A DNA stretch of 64,000 nt. Source: Nonlabens arenilitoris. GTDB taxonomy: Bacteria; Bacteroidota; Bacteroidia; Flavobacteriales; Flavobacteriaceae. The stretch covers positions 2,245,501 to 2,309,500 of the forward strand of contig NZ_MTPW01000001.1 of assembly GCF_002954765.1 (NCBI RefSeq). Reading direction: 5' to 3'. Made by a program: the position numbers and the translations under genes. Under the pieces are notes generated by a model, which worked only from the letters and a program-made list of their open reading frames with translations, was not told where the DNA came from and did no database searches. Positions 35,201 to 43,813 of the stretch are shown one piece after another; the stretch's first letter is position 1, and each line of letters opens with the position of its first letter.

Positions 35201-35909
35201 TAGTGTAAGTTCTCAAATAGTGATAGGTAGCTATGACCCTAATGATAAAATGGAATCTCGTGGAGCCTTCATCAACCCATCAGAATTTGGTCCTAGTGAT
35301 TATTTCTACTACACCATTAGATTTGAAAACACAGGAACGGCAAGCGCTATCAATGTAAGAGTAGAAGATACATTAGATGCGCAACTAGATTGGTCGACAT
35401 TAGAAATGATTAATTCTAGTCATAACTATGTGATGGAGCAAATGGAAGAGCAAGTCGTATGGAGATTTGATAATATATTATTACCAGACTCTACCACAGA
35501 TCCTGTAGGTGCAAATGGTTACATATACTTTAAAATTAAGCCGCTTGCTTCTAGTGAAGGAACCGTGATTCCTAATACGGCCGAAATTTACTTTGATTTC
35601 AATCCGCCTATTATCACTAATACATTTACGTCTACCTTCCGCACTCCATTGAGTATCGATGAGCCAGCAGTGGTGAATTTCAGTTTAATTCCTAATCCTA
35701 CTTCTGGTATTGTTCAGGTAAACTTGCAAAATGCCGTTCTAGATAACGCACAGGTTGTTTTATATGATGTGAGAGGTAGAATTACGCTTTCGCGAAAGCT
35801 GACTAATAACAATCCTCAACTCGATTTTACAGATCTTCCTGCGGGAATCTATATTGCCGAGCTGCGCAATGGTGACCAAACTTATACGACTAAAGTTGTC
35901 AAACAATAA
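32298..35909 (+). CDS. Large T9SS cargo protein with repeated beta domains
   Basis: 1203 residues. Signal peptide MKRILLLTVLLLTTIATAQ. About five or six repeats of roughly 100 residues follow (25-590), each with FDL near the start, a YF/YH-S--DA pattern and an IFIRV-type strand near the end. Then come a middle region, a domain of the type found ahead of T9SS tails (SYDPNDKMESRGAF ... IYFDFNPPIITNT, about 970-1110), and a type A sorting region (IPNPTSGIVQVNL ... LPAGIYIAEL, last 75 residues). It is exported by Sec, then carried across the outer membrane by T9SS and probably held at the surface. Ligand unknown; adhesin-like role is inference. A palindrome lies in the sorting region. Confidence 0.9.
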   Translation: MKRILLLTVLLLTTIATAQVTAGPVPDYILCDDVSNDGTELFDLTFWDATAIGNQSPATHSATYFSSQFDAVNNLNQLPMANYSNVTNPELIFIRVDDNATGNFNITTGNLIVETLPVVNNLQSFTYCGSITATGEVQVDLYDIEPFMSNGQNNLLFTYFLSQQDADSNSNPLSTTFIHQANSPVDLFIRVQTSLNCHIVINVVAILTDCNQNTQVVDLEECEDQNNSACFDLNVNDFPALGTLSPNQYSVTYHISQVDADNNVNPLTSPYCTSTSQPIFVRVHDITTGSGDTSQSFNLVISPAPPVFNLTPITGCDDDGDGFIDWDSSAVLAEIDATATPNIDSAFTEYYLTQQDALDRVNLIGFGANFSTTAAVSQVYVRTDFFPSGCASASPLQLITDPNCFSIGNPSHLLQCADPGVQVCFDLTQHAGQIMANNNPTDFSISYHLSDADANTDTSAISAPNNYCINSNQIIYFRLEENATGAYRVGSFDLFINTYTYDNTVSLILDECDTDLNGNVDFDLTLIATQLNAGAILSYYEDPIDAQNETQAITNPSLYNLPVNSQFNTVYVRETVAGDCDLIYTIQLNAQGNCNNSYLCENALSLCDRIGQPFVNIADNSNAQLGNYYPFSQSTGPRNPSWFYIPIETSGDLTIEVWQNTQPDFLGQDLDIDYALYGPFTTATGGCANGLTQANYVDHSFSVNMPEIGQINNAQSGEYYLLLTSNFSNTAGFLKVEIGAGSTATVNCDGIRMQSILDVNLNGVVDATDVPFPLGIFDWEKNMNGSVMQVVTPLSAYTIYDSDPANSYDLGYNVIPAYASNYTVSPATYSAQSIPAGSGVTTRDFLVTPLAAYEDVVVYIIPQQQPRPGFTYKETVVYANLGTTPVATGQLQFSYDPQLSIVAVDDPTAVINPTSVDLNYTNLLPFEYRTMEIEMQIPVIPNINLGDILTNTASITPVANDITPLNNTSVSSQIVIGSYDPNDKMESRGAFINPSEFGPSDYFYYTIRFENTGTASAINVRVEDTLDAQLDWSTLEMINSSHNYVMEQMEEQVVWRFDNILLPDSTTDPVGANGYIYFKIKPLASSEGTVIPNTAEIYFDFNPPIITNTFTSTFRTPLSIDEPAVVNFSLIPNPTSGIVQVNLQNAVLDNAQVVLYDVRGRITLSRKLTNNNPQLDFTDLPAGIYIAELRNGDQTYTTKVVKQ
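35785..35799. repeat. Iterated palindrome, 15 of 16 bases
   Basis: CGCTTTCGCGAAAGC followed by T, in the T9SS sorting region of the large cargo protein, read as TLSRKL. Confidence 0.9.
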
Positions 35910-35928
35910 GGTACAACACTACAAAATA

Positions 35929-35965
35929 AAAAAGCCTCGATGTTAAATCGAGGCTTTTTTTTAAT
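35929..35965. terminator. Bidirectional Rho-independent terminator
   Basis: Stem AAAAGCCTCGAT with ATCGAGGCTTTT around a short loop, with A and T runs on both sides. It lies between two convergent genes and can stop transcription from either. Confidence 0.9.
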
Positions 35966-35968
35966 TTT

Positions 35969-36736
35969 CTACTCATCATCTATTTCGTCAAAACTATTGT
36001 TTTCTTCTTCATAGGTTTTGGTACTTTCAGCAGTAAGTCTGTAGATTTCATCGAGTTCTTCTTGAGTTAAGTCACGATAGGTGCCTTTAGGAATATCCAG
36101 CTCTACATTCATAATACGGATACGCTTTAATTTTGTTACTCGATAATCGAGGTATTCACACATGCGACGTATTTGTCTATTAAGACCTTGAGTGAGAACG
36201 ATCCTGAAGGTTTTACGTCCTATTTGCTCTACCTCACATTTTTTAGTAACGGTATCGAGGATAGGGATTCCTGACGCCATTCTTCTTATAAATCGGTCAT
36301 CTATACTGTGGTCTACCGTGACTATATATTCTTTACCATGATTATTACGAGAGCGCAAGATCTTATTAACAATATCTCCATCATTAGTCAAGAAAATTAA
36401 TCCTTCGCTCATTTTATCTAAGCGGCCTATAGGGAAAATACGAGTCGGATAGTTGATATATTCTATGATATTATCAGGTTCAACACGTGTATCTGTAGTA
36501 CATACAATTCCTGTAGGTTTGTGAAATGCGATATAAACAGGTTTTTCTTTCTTTTTTGAAATAGGTTCACCATCAACGGCAACTTTATCGTTGGGTTGAA
36601 CTTTAGTTCCCATTTCAGGAACAGAACCATTGATGGTGACGCGTTGTTGCTCGATTAATCTATCTGCGGCGCGACGTGAGCAAAAGCCTTGTTCACTCAA
36701 GTATTTATTAATGCGTATTCCTTTATTTTCAGACAT
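35969..36736 (-). CDS. RluF/RsuA-family rRNA pseudouridine synthase
   Basis: 255 residues from ATG 36736; longer frames upstream lie beyond the promoter. An S4 RNA-binding domain (IRINKYLSEQGFCSRRAADRL) is followed by the catalytic domain with the family Asp in FPIGRLDKMSEGL near 118 and NRQIRRMCEYL near 200. These enzymes convert a uridine of 23S or 16S rRNA to pseudouridine; the closest group by eye is RluF. The C-terminus is acidic. Divergent from the 36830 gene with overlapping promoter regions. Confidence 0.9.
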   Translation of the reverse strand: MSENKGIRINKYLSEQGFCSRRAADRLIEQQRVTINGSVPEMGTKVQPNDKVAVDGEPISKKKEKPVYIAFHKPTGIVCTTDTRVEPDNIIEYINYPTRIFPIGRLDKMSEGLIFLTNDGDIVNKILRSRNNHGKEYIVTVDHSIDDRFIRRMASGIPILDTVTKKCEVEQIGRKTFRIVLTQGLNRQIRRMCEYLDYRVTKLKRIRIMNVELDIPKGTYRDLTQEELDEIYRLTAESTKTYEEENNSFDEIDDE

Positions 36737-36740
36737 AGGG

Positions 36741-36748
36741 CAAAGGTA
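36741..36748 (-). promoter_or_regulatory. TACCTTTG -7 element of the pseudouridine synthase gene
   Basis: TAnnTTTG on the minus strand, separated from the ATG by only 4 bp, implying a leaderless or nearly leaderless message. Confidence 0.6.
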
Positions 36749-36804
36749 GGATTTTGAGTTTATATTTTCTTCTTTAAAGATGTTATTGAAGCTGCAGTTC
36801 AACC

Positions 36805-36812
36805 TACCTTTG
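36805..36812 (+). promoter_or_regulatory. TACCTTTG -7 element for the gene at 36830
   Basis: TAnnTTTG 17 bp before the ATG at 36830, with a TTG at 36786-36788 in a plausible -33 position. Confidence 0.6.
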
Positions 36813-36829
36813 TCCTTTAAATTATTTTC

Positions 36830-37189
36830 ATGACTCCACAAGAACAATTCTTAACACAAACCCTTTTCAAAGATCTTCAATACACAGTAAAAGGTGAATC
36901 TATTTATGTGTTTAATGCTGATCAATTTAAAGAATTGATTAAACGTTGTGCTAGTAATGGAGTAGGAGCATACAGGTTGCTAGTATGGAGCGATAATGAA
37001 GTCGTAAAAATAGCATCGCATAATGAGTATAATAAAAAGGCGACAGATGTAAGATGGTTGAAGACCGCCTACTATAAATACTTTTATGAGGATAAGACCT
37101 TCAATTTTAGCACAGAATTTAAAATCTCTGATAAACTTTTAGAGCGTACTGAAATTTTTGTTCCCAAATCTAATGAGGAAGAAGAGTAG
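36830..37189 (+). CDS. Conserved small protein of unknown function
   Basis: 119 residues, no signal peptide or membrane helix, mixed alpha/beta character with an acidic tail (SNEEEE). No motif recognised. ATG start behind a good -7 element; divergent from the pseudouridine synthase and convergent with the DinB-like gene, whose stop lies 10 bp away. Confidence 0.7.
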   Translation: MTPQEQFLTQTLFKDLQYTVKGESIYVFNADQFKELIKRCASNGVGAYRLLVWSDNEVVKIASHNEYNKKATDVRWLKTAYYKYFYEDKTFNFSTEFKISDKLLERTEIFVPKSNEEEE

Positions 37190-37199
37190 ATGACGTTTT

Positions 37200-37655
37200 T
37201 TATCTGATGATATCACGTATAATTTTTAAGTGGTGCTCTGTGTGGATATATAGAAATTTTTGAGATTCTTTTAAATTTAAATGTCCAAATAGTGGATGCT
37301 TAAAATGGCTTTTAGAATCTAACTGCTTCAAGCTTTCAATTCTTTTTGAGGCAATTCGTAGTTGTTCTAATAAGTGATTTTTTGAGATTGTCTCTTTAGG
37401 TAAAACATGTTTAGGAGCGCGACCTTTTCCTCGAGGAATTTTTTTAAATGTCATTATGGTCCATTTAAGAAAAGACCATTTGGGTTTAAAATCATTAGGT
37501 TGAGAAGATGCCAGAGCTTGAGGAATGCTATTAATAACTTGTAGCGCATGATCGATATGCCAGTAGCTACCCACTTTTGATACTTCATTATTTTCTTGAT
37601 CTCCTAATTGCGTCAAGTTTTGAAGTTCTGTAAGTTGTTGTTTGATTTGTTGCAT
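37200..37655 (-). CDS. DUF1569/DinB-like protein
   Basis: 151 residues, mostly helical. His residues sit where the DinB/YfiT four-helix fold places its metal ligands: WHIDHALQVI near 33-36 and YIHTEHHLKIIRDII near the C-terminus. A conserved P-L-F-G-HL segment (FKHPLFGHL) also fits DUF1569. DinB-like proteins act as metal-dependent thiol transferases or have unknown roles. Its stop is followed closely by the convergent gene; upstream, 2 bp separate it from the GreA-like gene. Confidence 0.75.
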   Translation of the reverse strand: MQQIKQQLTELQNLTQLGDQENNEVSKVGSYWHIDHALQVINSIPQALASSQPNDFKPKWSFLKWTIMTFKKIPRGKGRAPKHVLPKETISKNHLLEQLRIASKRIESLKQLDSKSHFKHPLFGHLNLKESQKFLYIHTEHHLKIIRDIIR

Positions 37656-37657
37656 CT

Positions 37658-38116
37658 TTAATAAATTTCCTGAATGGTAAACTTTTGATCATTAAAACTA
37701 ACAATATCATTAGTTTTTTTATGTTTCAGCGCTACTCCTATAGGTGATTGTAGCGATATACAAAATATAGCCTCACCATCTACCATTATTTTTCCCATAC
37801 CGGCGCTTACATAAAACCAGCCAGCAGGCAATTTTAAAAGTGCGCCAGGTTCTACCATATCACACTTTTTTAAAGCTTCTATTTTTTGAAAATGCTCCAT
37901 TATTTTAGAAGTATCTGCTAGTTGTCTTTTATATAGATCTTCTTCATTTTGGATCATGGCCATTCCCGTTTCATACTTATCACCAGCACTACTTTTAGTT
38001 TCATTTTGTTTAGAATCCATTAATCTTTCTAGATTTTTAGCGATAGTAGAAATATGGTCTTTGAGAATATGATAACATTGATCATATACTTCTTTTTTAA
38101 AGGTAGTAGATTTCAT
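37658..38116 (-). CDS. GreA/GreB-like protein
   Basis: 152 residues from ATG 38116 (MKSTTFKK). The N-terminal half is a helical hairpin with the SSAGDKYETG segment near 45, as in GreA-type coiled coils; the C-terminal half has the FKBP-like fold pattern (GALLKLPAGWFYVSAGMGKI, SPIGVAL). Gre factors rescue backtracked RNA polymerase. This compact version lacks the canonical length of the acidic tip, so whether it cleaves transcripts or is a Rnk-like relative is unclear. Probably cotranscribed with the DinB-like gene. Confidence 0.72.
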   Translation of the reverse strand: MKSTTFKKEVYDQCYHILKDHISTIAKNLERLMDSKQNETKSSAGDKYETGMAMIQNEEDLYKRQLADTSKIMEHFQKIEALKKCDMVEPGALLKLPAGWFYVSAGMGKIMVDGEAIFCISLQSPIGVALKHKKTNDIVSFNDQKFTIQEIY

Positions 38117-38169
38117 AAATGTGATTAGACTGTAAAAGTAAACAATATGAACACGAGATTTTATAAAAC

Positions 38170-38205
38170 AAAAAAGCCTCACGCACGAGGCAATGAGGCT
38201 TTTTC
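38170..38205 (-). terminator. Rho-independent terminator of the fasciclin gene
   Basis: Stem AAAAAGCCTC (38171-38180) with GAGGCTTTTT (38195-38204), 14-base loop that itself holds GAGGC; about 20 bp past the stop at 38223. Confidence 0.85.
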
Positions 38206-38222
38206 TCTACTAACCTAAAAGT

Positions 38223-39176
38223 TTATGGTAGCAACACGTTGTCTATAGCGTGTACTACTCCATTAATTGCTGTAACGTTAGTTACAATAATATTTGTGTC
38301 TCTTGTTTGTGCATCTGTAATTACTGTTCCTGTGATAGAAAAAGTTCCAGGTCCTATAGGATCCACATTTGCACCGTCTACGATATTTTCTGCTCTTACC
38401 GCTGCACCGCTCACTACATGGTAAGTAAGTACGTCAGTTAAATTAGATAATGCTAGAACGTCTGCTATATCATTTAATCCGTCTGTTGTGCTTTCATCAA
38501 TTAAGGCTTGAAAAGCATCATTAGTAGGAGCAAACACAGTAAATGTTGCCGTGTCATCACTTAACGTAGGTACTAATCCTTCTTGATCCACTGCGGTAAC
38601 TAGATTTGAAAAACTTGGGTTTGCAGCGGCCAGAGTCACTACTGTAGGCAATGCGATTACTTCATCAACTACATGTACTACACCGTTATCTACCGTTACG
38701 TCTGGCATAGTTACTTCTGCAACACCATTTAAAACAACACCTGCTGTAAGGTCAATGTATAAATCTAATGCGTCACCATCATTGTTTGTTGCACTGGTCT
38801 TTACATACCCATCAGTAAGGTCTGTTGATCGCGCCACAGTTCCTAGCACGTGGTTGCGCAATGTGTTTCTTAAAACTAAAACTGGCACATCATCTATAGT
38901 AGCAAATCCGTTTGCTGATAAAAATGTTTGAAAAGCTGTGTCTGTCGGTGCAAATACAGTAAATGTCCCACCTGCTTGATCTAGTGTAGCGTCTAATCCG
39001 GTTCTTAATAAGGCTGCATTTAGAATAGTAAAATCAGCATTATCTACTGTTAAGTCGTAAGCAGAATTATTGTTATCCAATATTCCTCCATTATCATCGT
39101 CATCTGTACAAGATACTGCACCTATGGTAAGTGCCGCAAGCATCAATACCTTAAAATTGGTTATTAACTTTTTCAT
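38223..39176 (-). CDS. Fasciclin-domain lipoprotein
   Basis: 317 residues from ATG 39176, which opens a lipoprotein signal peptide (KVLMLAALTIGAVSC) followed by an Asp/Asn-rich spacer. Two FAS1 domains follow (about 38-175 and 180-315): each has the TVFAPTDTAFQ/TVFAPTNDAFQ motif and the terminal NGVVHVVDEV / NGVVHAIDNVLLP motif. FAS1 proteins mediate surface adhesion and matrix contact. Monocistronic with a terminator; divergent from mnmA. No palindrome copy inside. Confidence 0.93.
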   Translation of the reverse strand: MKKLITNFKVLMLAALTIGAVSCTDDDDNGGILDNNNSAYDLTVDNADFTILNAALLRTGLDATLDQAGGTFTVFAPTDTAFQTFLSANGFATIDDVPVLVLRNTLRNHVLGTVARSTDLTDGYVKTSATNNDGDALDLYIDLTAGVVLNGVAEVTMPDVTVDNGVVHVVDEVIALPTVVTLAAANPSFSNLVTAVDQEGLVPTLSDDTATFTVFAPTNDAFQALIDESTTDGLNDIADVLALSNLTDVLTYHVVSGAAVRAENIVDGANVDPIGPGTFSITGTVITDAQTRDTNIIVTNVTAINGVVHAIDNVLLP

Positions 39177-39353
39177 GAGTTTGGGTTTTAGTTTTTTTAT
39201 TTGTTCAAATATAGTCTCAATTACCACCTATTATGTTTAATGATTTGTTAAAAGTATTAAACAAAAGCTTAAGACAGGTCATTATCAATTTTTATCATGC
39301 TCACTATAAGAAAAATCAACTTGACTACCGCCTTAACTGTAATACAGATGAAT

Positions 39354-39361
39354 TATTTTTG
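39354..39361 (+). promoter_or_regulatory. TATTTTTG -7 element of mnmA
   Basis: TAnnTTTG match ending 4 bp before ATG 39366; supports that start over an upstream in-frame ATG at 39297 and suggests a near-leaderless message. Confidence 0.5.
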
Positions 39362-39365
39362 CAGC

Positions 39366-40544
39366 ATGGCAAAAGTAGTAGTAGGACTTTCAGGTGGAGT
39401 AGATTCTAGCGTTGCGGCATATCTTTTAAAAGAGCAAGGTCACGAGGTAATAGGTCTATTTATGAAAAACTGGCATGATGATACCGTTACCATTAGTGAT
39501 GAGTGTCCATGGCTAGAGGATTCAAATGATGCGATGTTAGTCGCAGATAAGCTAGGGATACCGTTTCAAACTGTAGATTTAAGTGAGCAGTATAAGGAGC
39601 GTATCGTTGATTATATGTTTGATGAGTATGCTCGTGGCCGCACGCCCAATCCAGATGTTTTATGTAATCGTGAGATTAAATTTGATGTTTTTATGGATAT
39701 CGCTTTAGAATTAGGGGCAGATTATGTCGCTACTGGACACTACTGTCAAAAGACAACCACCACAGTTGATGGTAAAGAGATTCATCATCTTATTGGTGGA
39801 GCAGATCTTAATAAAGATCAAAGCTATTTTTTATGTCAGGTATCACAAGAGCAGTTAGCTCGTACATTATTCCCTATAGGTCATCTTCAAAAACCTGAAG
39901 TACGTAAAATCGCAGCAGCACAGGACTTAATTACTGCAGGCAAGAAAGATTCTCAAGGTTTATGCTTTATTGGTAAAGTACGTCTGCCAGACTTTTTACA
40001 GCAACAGTTGAAACCCAAAACCGGTGACATTGTAGAAATTCCAGCCGAAGTAAGTATGGATAAAGCTGCAGTTGTAGAAGATGAGGATGCTATGATTACG
40101 CTTTCGCGTAAGCGACATTATCAACCACATGAAGGAAAAAAACTGGGCACACATCAAGGAGCGCATTACTTTACACGTGGGCAGCGCAAAGGTCTCGCGG
40201 TAGGTGGTACGCCACAACCACTTTTTGTTATAGAGACAGATGTAAAGAATAACACGGTTTATGTAGGCCAGGGAAAACAGCATCCAGGACTTTACCGTCG
40301 TGGACTTTTCATAGATAAAAGCGAGCTGCACTGGATACGTGAAGATCTGGCACTTCAACCAGGACAGACCACGGATGTTATGGCTAGAATACGTTATAGA
40401 CAGACTTTAGAAAAGGCTGTTTTAAATGTAGTAAGTGATGGCGCTTATTTGATTTTTGATGCACCACAAAGTGCTATTTCACCAGGACAGTTTGCGGCAT
40501 GGTATCAGGACAATGAATGTTTAGGTTCTGGTGTAATTTCTTAA
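39366..40544 (+). CDS. mnmA: tRNA-specific 2-thiouridylase MnmA
   Basis: 392 residues. PP-loop [15 protein letters not shown] at residues 7-21; catalytic Cys in [12 protein letters not shown] near 105; second Cys in [10 protein letters not shown] near 205; C-terminal beta domains. It thiolates U34 of tRNA Lys, Glu and Gln, using sulfur relayed from a cysteine desulfurase. An insert around 225-260 carries an acidic loop and a near-perfect palindrome (TLSRKRH). The S8 protease gene starts 9 bp later. Confidence 0.96.
   Translation: MAKVVVGLSGGVDSSVAAYLLKEQGHEVIGLFMKNWHDDTVTISDECPWLEDSNDAMLVADKLGIPFQTVDLSEQYKERIVDYMFDEYARGRTPNPDVLCNREIKFDVFMDIALELGADYVATGHYCQKTTTTVDGKEIHHLIGGADLNKDQSYFLCQVSQEQLARTLFPIGHLQKPEVRKIAAAQDLITAGKKDSQGLCFIGKVRLPDFLQQQLKPKTGDIVEIPAEVSMDKAAVVEDEDAMITLSRKRHYQPHEGKKLGTHQGAHYFTRGQRKGLAVGGTPQPLFVIETDVKNNTVYVGQGKQHPGLYRRGLFIDKSELHWIREDLALQPGQTTDVMARIRYRQTLEKAVLNVVSDGAYLIFDAPQSAISPGQFAAWYQDNECLGSGVIS
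40099..40114. repeat. Iterated palindrome, one mismatch
   Basis: CGCTTTCGCGTAAGCG in mnmA, read as TLSRKR; the mismatch keeps the amino acid sequence. Confidence 0.85.
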
Positions 40545-40553
40545 CTTGCCCAG

Positions 40554-42134
40554 ATGAGAATTGTTTTGTGTATCGTTTTTTATCTCGCTTTCGGGAAAGC
40601 GTATGCACAAGAACTACATGCATGGATCTATTTTACAGATAAGCCTAATGTCACTGCTAGCATAGCGTCGCCACAAAGTATACTTACTCAAAAAGCAATA
40701 CAACGCAAGGCTAGACATGGAATCGCTATTGATGATCGAGACGTGCCTGTCAATCAAAACTATGTCACTCAAATTCAATCGCAGCCAGGTATCACTTATA
40801 AAACACAGTCTAAGTGGTTTAATTGTGTGCATGTTACGGGCTTAGAAACAGATATTAATGCATTGTTCGCATTATCATTTGTGTCTAGCATTGATTTTGC
40901 AGATCCTACTAAAATGACCCAAATCAATCACCACAATAAATTTGCCCAGACGACCATTCCACCGCTCACTTATGGAAATGCATTGAACCAAATTGATATG
41001 ATAGGTTTAAATGATTTACATGATTTAGGCAACACAGGCTCTGGTGTTACCATCGCAGTAACCGATAGCGGTTTTCCTAATGTAGATACTAATCCAGCGT
41101 TTCAACAATTGCGTAATAATAATGGTGTCGCTGGTGGATACGACTTTGTAGCAGGCGATAACAGTTATTATGGTGATCATTTTCACGGTGCACGAGTGTT
41201 GAGTATTATGGCAGCACATGAGGCTGGTAATTTTGAAGGAAGCGCGCCCGATGCGCAATATTATTTATTTAGAACCGAAGACGTTGCTACAGAAACGCCA
41301 GTAGAATTAAGCTATTGGGTTGCCGCAGCAGAACGTGCAGATTCATTAGGTGTTGATGTGATCAACGTATCGCTAGGCTATTTGAGTTTTGATAATCCTG
41401 CAGAAAGTTTGAGTTATACAGATTTGGACGGACAAACGGCTTTTATATCACGTGGTGCAAACGTAGCATTTGAAAAAGGATTATTTGTTGTGGTAAGTGC
41501 CGGTAATTCCGGAACCTCGACTTCGCATCCATACATCAGTGCACCGGCAGACGCTGCTGGAGCCTTTAGTATCGGATCTGTAACAGCGACGGAACAGTTA
41601 TCAAATTTCTCGAGTACGGGACCAACATTTGACAATCGATTAAAACCTAATGTAGTAGCACAAGGAAGCGGTACGGCACTAATTACTGAGAATGGAGCTT
41701 TAGTTTCTGGTAGTGGTACCTCTTATAGTGCTCCTTTGATTAGTGGTGCTGTTGCCTGTTTAATACAAGCATATCCCAATTTAACTCCTTTACAACTTAA
41801 AAACGCTATAGAGCAAAGTGCAGATAATTTTATGACTCCAAATAATCAATTTGGATATGGGATTCCTGATTTTGGTGCGGTATTTCAAACTTTGAGTATA
41901 ACGCAGTTTAAAGATGTAGAATTGAATTACTACATTAATAATAGTAAACAGTTGGTGGTTGATTTACCACAAGACTATACAGAGGTACAAGCTAGGCTTT
42001 ACAACCTTATGGGACAGTGCGTTTGGACTGGTATGCTCGAGAATGAAAAGCCACTTGAGTTGAATTCTTTTAATTCTGGTATTTATATATTTCAAATTGA
42101 AGAGTTGAATAGATCAATAAATGTTGCCTTTTAA
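40554..42134 (+). CDS. S8 (subtilisin-like) serine peptidase with T9SS tail
   Basis: 526 residues. Signal peptide ending AFGKAYA-Q; propeptide-like region to about 140; catalytic triad Asp in IAVTDSGFP near 170, His in DHFHGARVLS near 205, Ser in SGTSYSAPLISG near 380, with oxyanion Asn in VVSAGNSGTS. The last 70 residues (VQARLYNLMGQCVWTGML ... NSGIYIFQI) form a T9SS type A-like sorting region. It is a secreted or surface protease. A one-mismatch palindrome codes for part of the signal peptide. It follows mnmA by 9 bp. Confidence 0.93.
   Translation: MRIVLCIVFYLAFGKAYAQELHAWIYFTDKPNVTASIASPQSILTQKAIQRKARHGIAIDDRDVPVNQNYVTQIQSQPGITYKTQSKWFNCVHVTGLETDINALFALSFVSSIDFADPTKMTQINHHNKFAQTTIPPLTYGNALNQIDMIGLNDLHDLGNTGSGVTIAVTDSGFPNVDTNPAFQQLRNNNGVAGGYDFVAGDNSYYGDHFHGARVLSIMAAHEAGNFEGSAPDAQYYLFRTEDVATETPVELSYWVAAAERADSLGVDVINVSLGYLSFDNPAESLSYTDLDGQTAFISRGANVAFEKGLFVVVSAGNSGTSTSHPYISAPADAAGAFSIGSVTATEQLSNFSSTGPTFDNRLKPNVVAQGSGTALITENGALVSGSGTSYSAPLISGAVACLIQAYPNLTPLQLKNAIEQSADNFMTPNNQFGYGIPDFGAVFQTLSITQFKDVELNYYINNSKQLVVDLPQDYTEVQARLYNLMGQCVWTGMLENEKPLELNSFNSGIYIFQIEELNRSINVAF
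40586..40601. repeat. Iterated palindrome, one mismatch
   Basis: CGCTTTCGGGAAAGCG inside the signal-peptide coding part of the S8 protease gene, read as AFGKA. Confidence 0.85.
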
Positions 42135-42205
42135 GAATTTATTATTCTTTAGATTCTATTTTTGAGTAATCCACTCAATCGGTCTTTACGCCTCTCTTTT
42201 TCTTT

Positions 42206-42213
42206 TAAATTTG
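42206..42213 (+). promoter_or_regulatory. TAAATTTG -7 element
   Basis: TAnnTTTG match 18 bp before the ATG at 42232. Confidence 0.5.
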
Positions 42214-42231
42214 TAACTGTAAAATGAAACT

Positions 42232-43185
42232 ATGGAAAATAGAATTACTTCTTTATTCGGTGTTAAATATCCCATTATTCAAGGTGGTATGATATGGGCT
42301 AGTGGTTATAAGCTAGCTAGTGCAGTATCTAATGCTGGAGGATTAGGGCTTATAGGTGCTGGTTCTATGTATCCTGATGTTTTAAGAGAACATATTCAAA
42401 AAGTTAAAAAAGCCACAGATCAACCTTATGGTGTTAACGTACCGTTGCTGTATACCGATCTAGAAGAAATTCTTCAAATCATTATAGAAGAAAAAGTACC
42501 AATTGTTTTTACCAGTGCAGGTAACCCTAAAACTTATACTCAAAGGTTGAAGGACGCAGGAATCACTGTGGTACATGTAGTAAGTTCTGTGAAATTTGCT
42601 TTAAAATGTCAAGATGCTGGAGTAGATGCTGTGGTAGCAGAAGGATTTGAAGCCGGTGGTCACAATGGAAGAGAAGAGACCACAACGCTTACTTTAATAC
42701 CTATGGTAAAAGCAGCTTTGAAAATACCATTAATCGCTGCTGGCGGTATTGCAACAGGTAGAGGTATGCTCGCTGCCATGACGCTAGGAGCTGAAGCTGT
42801 TCAGGTAGGAAGCCGTTTTGTAGCCACTCATGAAGCTAGTAGCCACCTCGCTTTTAAACAGGCTGTGGTTGATGCAAAGGAAGGTGATACACATTTGACA
42901 CTTAAAGAGTTAGCGCCAGTACGTTTACTGCGCAATAAATTTTGGGGAGATGTACAAGAGCTTTACAAAACAGCACCATCACCTGAAGAATTAAAAACCT
43001 TACTGGGTCGAGCGAGAGCTAAGAAAGGAATGTTTGAAGGTGATTTGAATGAAGGTGAACTAGAAATAGGTCAAATATCGGGATTGATTAATGATATTTT
43101 ACCGGCGGCACAAGTCGTTGAAAATATGGTGTCTGAATATGAGGAAGCTAGAAAAGAAATGATGAAGATGTCACTACATGGCTAG
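42232..43185 (+). CDS. Nitronate monooxygenase / FabK-like flavin enzyme
   Basis: 317 residues, a TIM-barrel FMN protein. Motifs: KYPIIQGGMIWAS, SNAGGLGLIGAGS, VAEGFEAGGHNG with the family His, and LIAAGGIATGRGMLAAMTLGAEAVQVGSRFVAT. These fit both nitronate monooxygenases and FabK enoyl-ACP reductases; I cannot separate them by eye. The C-terminal segment is longer and helical. It overlaps the start of the hemolysin III gene by 8 bp. Confidence 0.88.
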   Translation: MENRITSLFGVKYPIIQGGMIWASGYKLASAVSNAGGLGLIGAGSMYPDVLREHIQKVKKATDQPYGVNVPLLYTDLEEILQIIIEEKVPIVFTSAGNPKTYTQRLKDAGITVVHVVSSVKFALKCQDAGVDAVVAEGFEAGGHNGREETTTLTLIPMVKAALKIPLIAAGGIATGRGMLAAMTLGAEAVQVGSRFVATHEASSHLAFKQAVVDAKEGDTHLTLKELAPVRLLRNKFWGDVQELYKTAPSPEELKTLLGRARAKKGMFEGDLNEGELEIGQISGLINDILPAAQVVENMVSEYEEARKEMMKMSLHG

Positions 43186-43813
43186 AGCACAATCACCGCT
43201 AGAGGAAAAGTGGAACGTCATTACACATGGCTTTGGTTTAATTTTAGCATTAATTGGTGCGGTATTATTGTTTTTAAAAATTGAAGACAGTAATCAAGCT
43301 TATACATATCCAGCTATAGGGATTTATACGTTTTCACAGATTCTTCTTTACTTTTCATCAACTTACTATCATTGGGTTGAAGTAGGTTCAAGAAAAGATG
43401 TACTGCGCAAGATGGATCATATCGCTATTTACGGATCTATTGCAGGAACTTATACACCTATGTGTTTATTATTATTACAAGATAGTAATGGCTGGATGAT
43501 TTTATATGCTGTGTGGGGAATTGCAATTTTTGGACTTATATGGAAGCTGTTCTTTACAGGTAAATATGAGGCATTTTCTAGCATTCTATACTTAGTGATG
43601 GGCTGGTTGATTATTTTAGATTTAGAAAGTGTACAGTCCTTATTTACAGATTCAATGATTTTTTGGTTAATCGCAGGTGGCGTCTTTTTTACCGTAGGAA
43701 TCGTCTTTTATGCTTGGAATAAACTCTATTTCAATCATGTTATCTGGCACCTATTTGTGTTAGGTGGAAGCATCAGTCATTTTTTGATGGTGCTTGAGGT
43801 GGTTAACGTTTAA
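43178..43813 (+). CDS. Hemolysin III / PAQR family membrane protein
   Basis: 211 residues, seven membrane helices. PAQR metal-site pattern: EEKWNVITHGFGLILALIG with His near 16, YFSSTYYHWVE, KMDHIAIYGSIAGTYTP, and the C-terminal HVIWHLFVLGGSISHF. These residues bind zinc in adiponectin-receptor relatives. The bacterial function is uncertain. It overlaps the flavin enzyme gene and ends 4 bp inside the convergent ZIP gene. Confidence 0.9.
   Translation: MARAQSPLEEKWNVITHGFGLILALIGAVLLFLKIEDSNQAYTYPAIGIYTFSQILLYFSSTYYHWVEVGSRKDVLRKMDHIAIYGSIAGTYTPMCLLLLQDSNGWMILYAVWGIAIFGLIWKLFFTGKYEAFSSILYLVMGWLIILDLESVQSLFTDSMIFWLIAGGVFFTVGIVFYAWNKLYFNHVIWHLFVLGGSISHFLMVLEVVNV

Noticed and set aside
39996-40358. 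120-residue minus-strand frame opposite mnmA
   Set aside because: Antisense to a well-conserved gene; composition rich in Cys, Phe and Tyr typical of reverse-frame reading.
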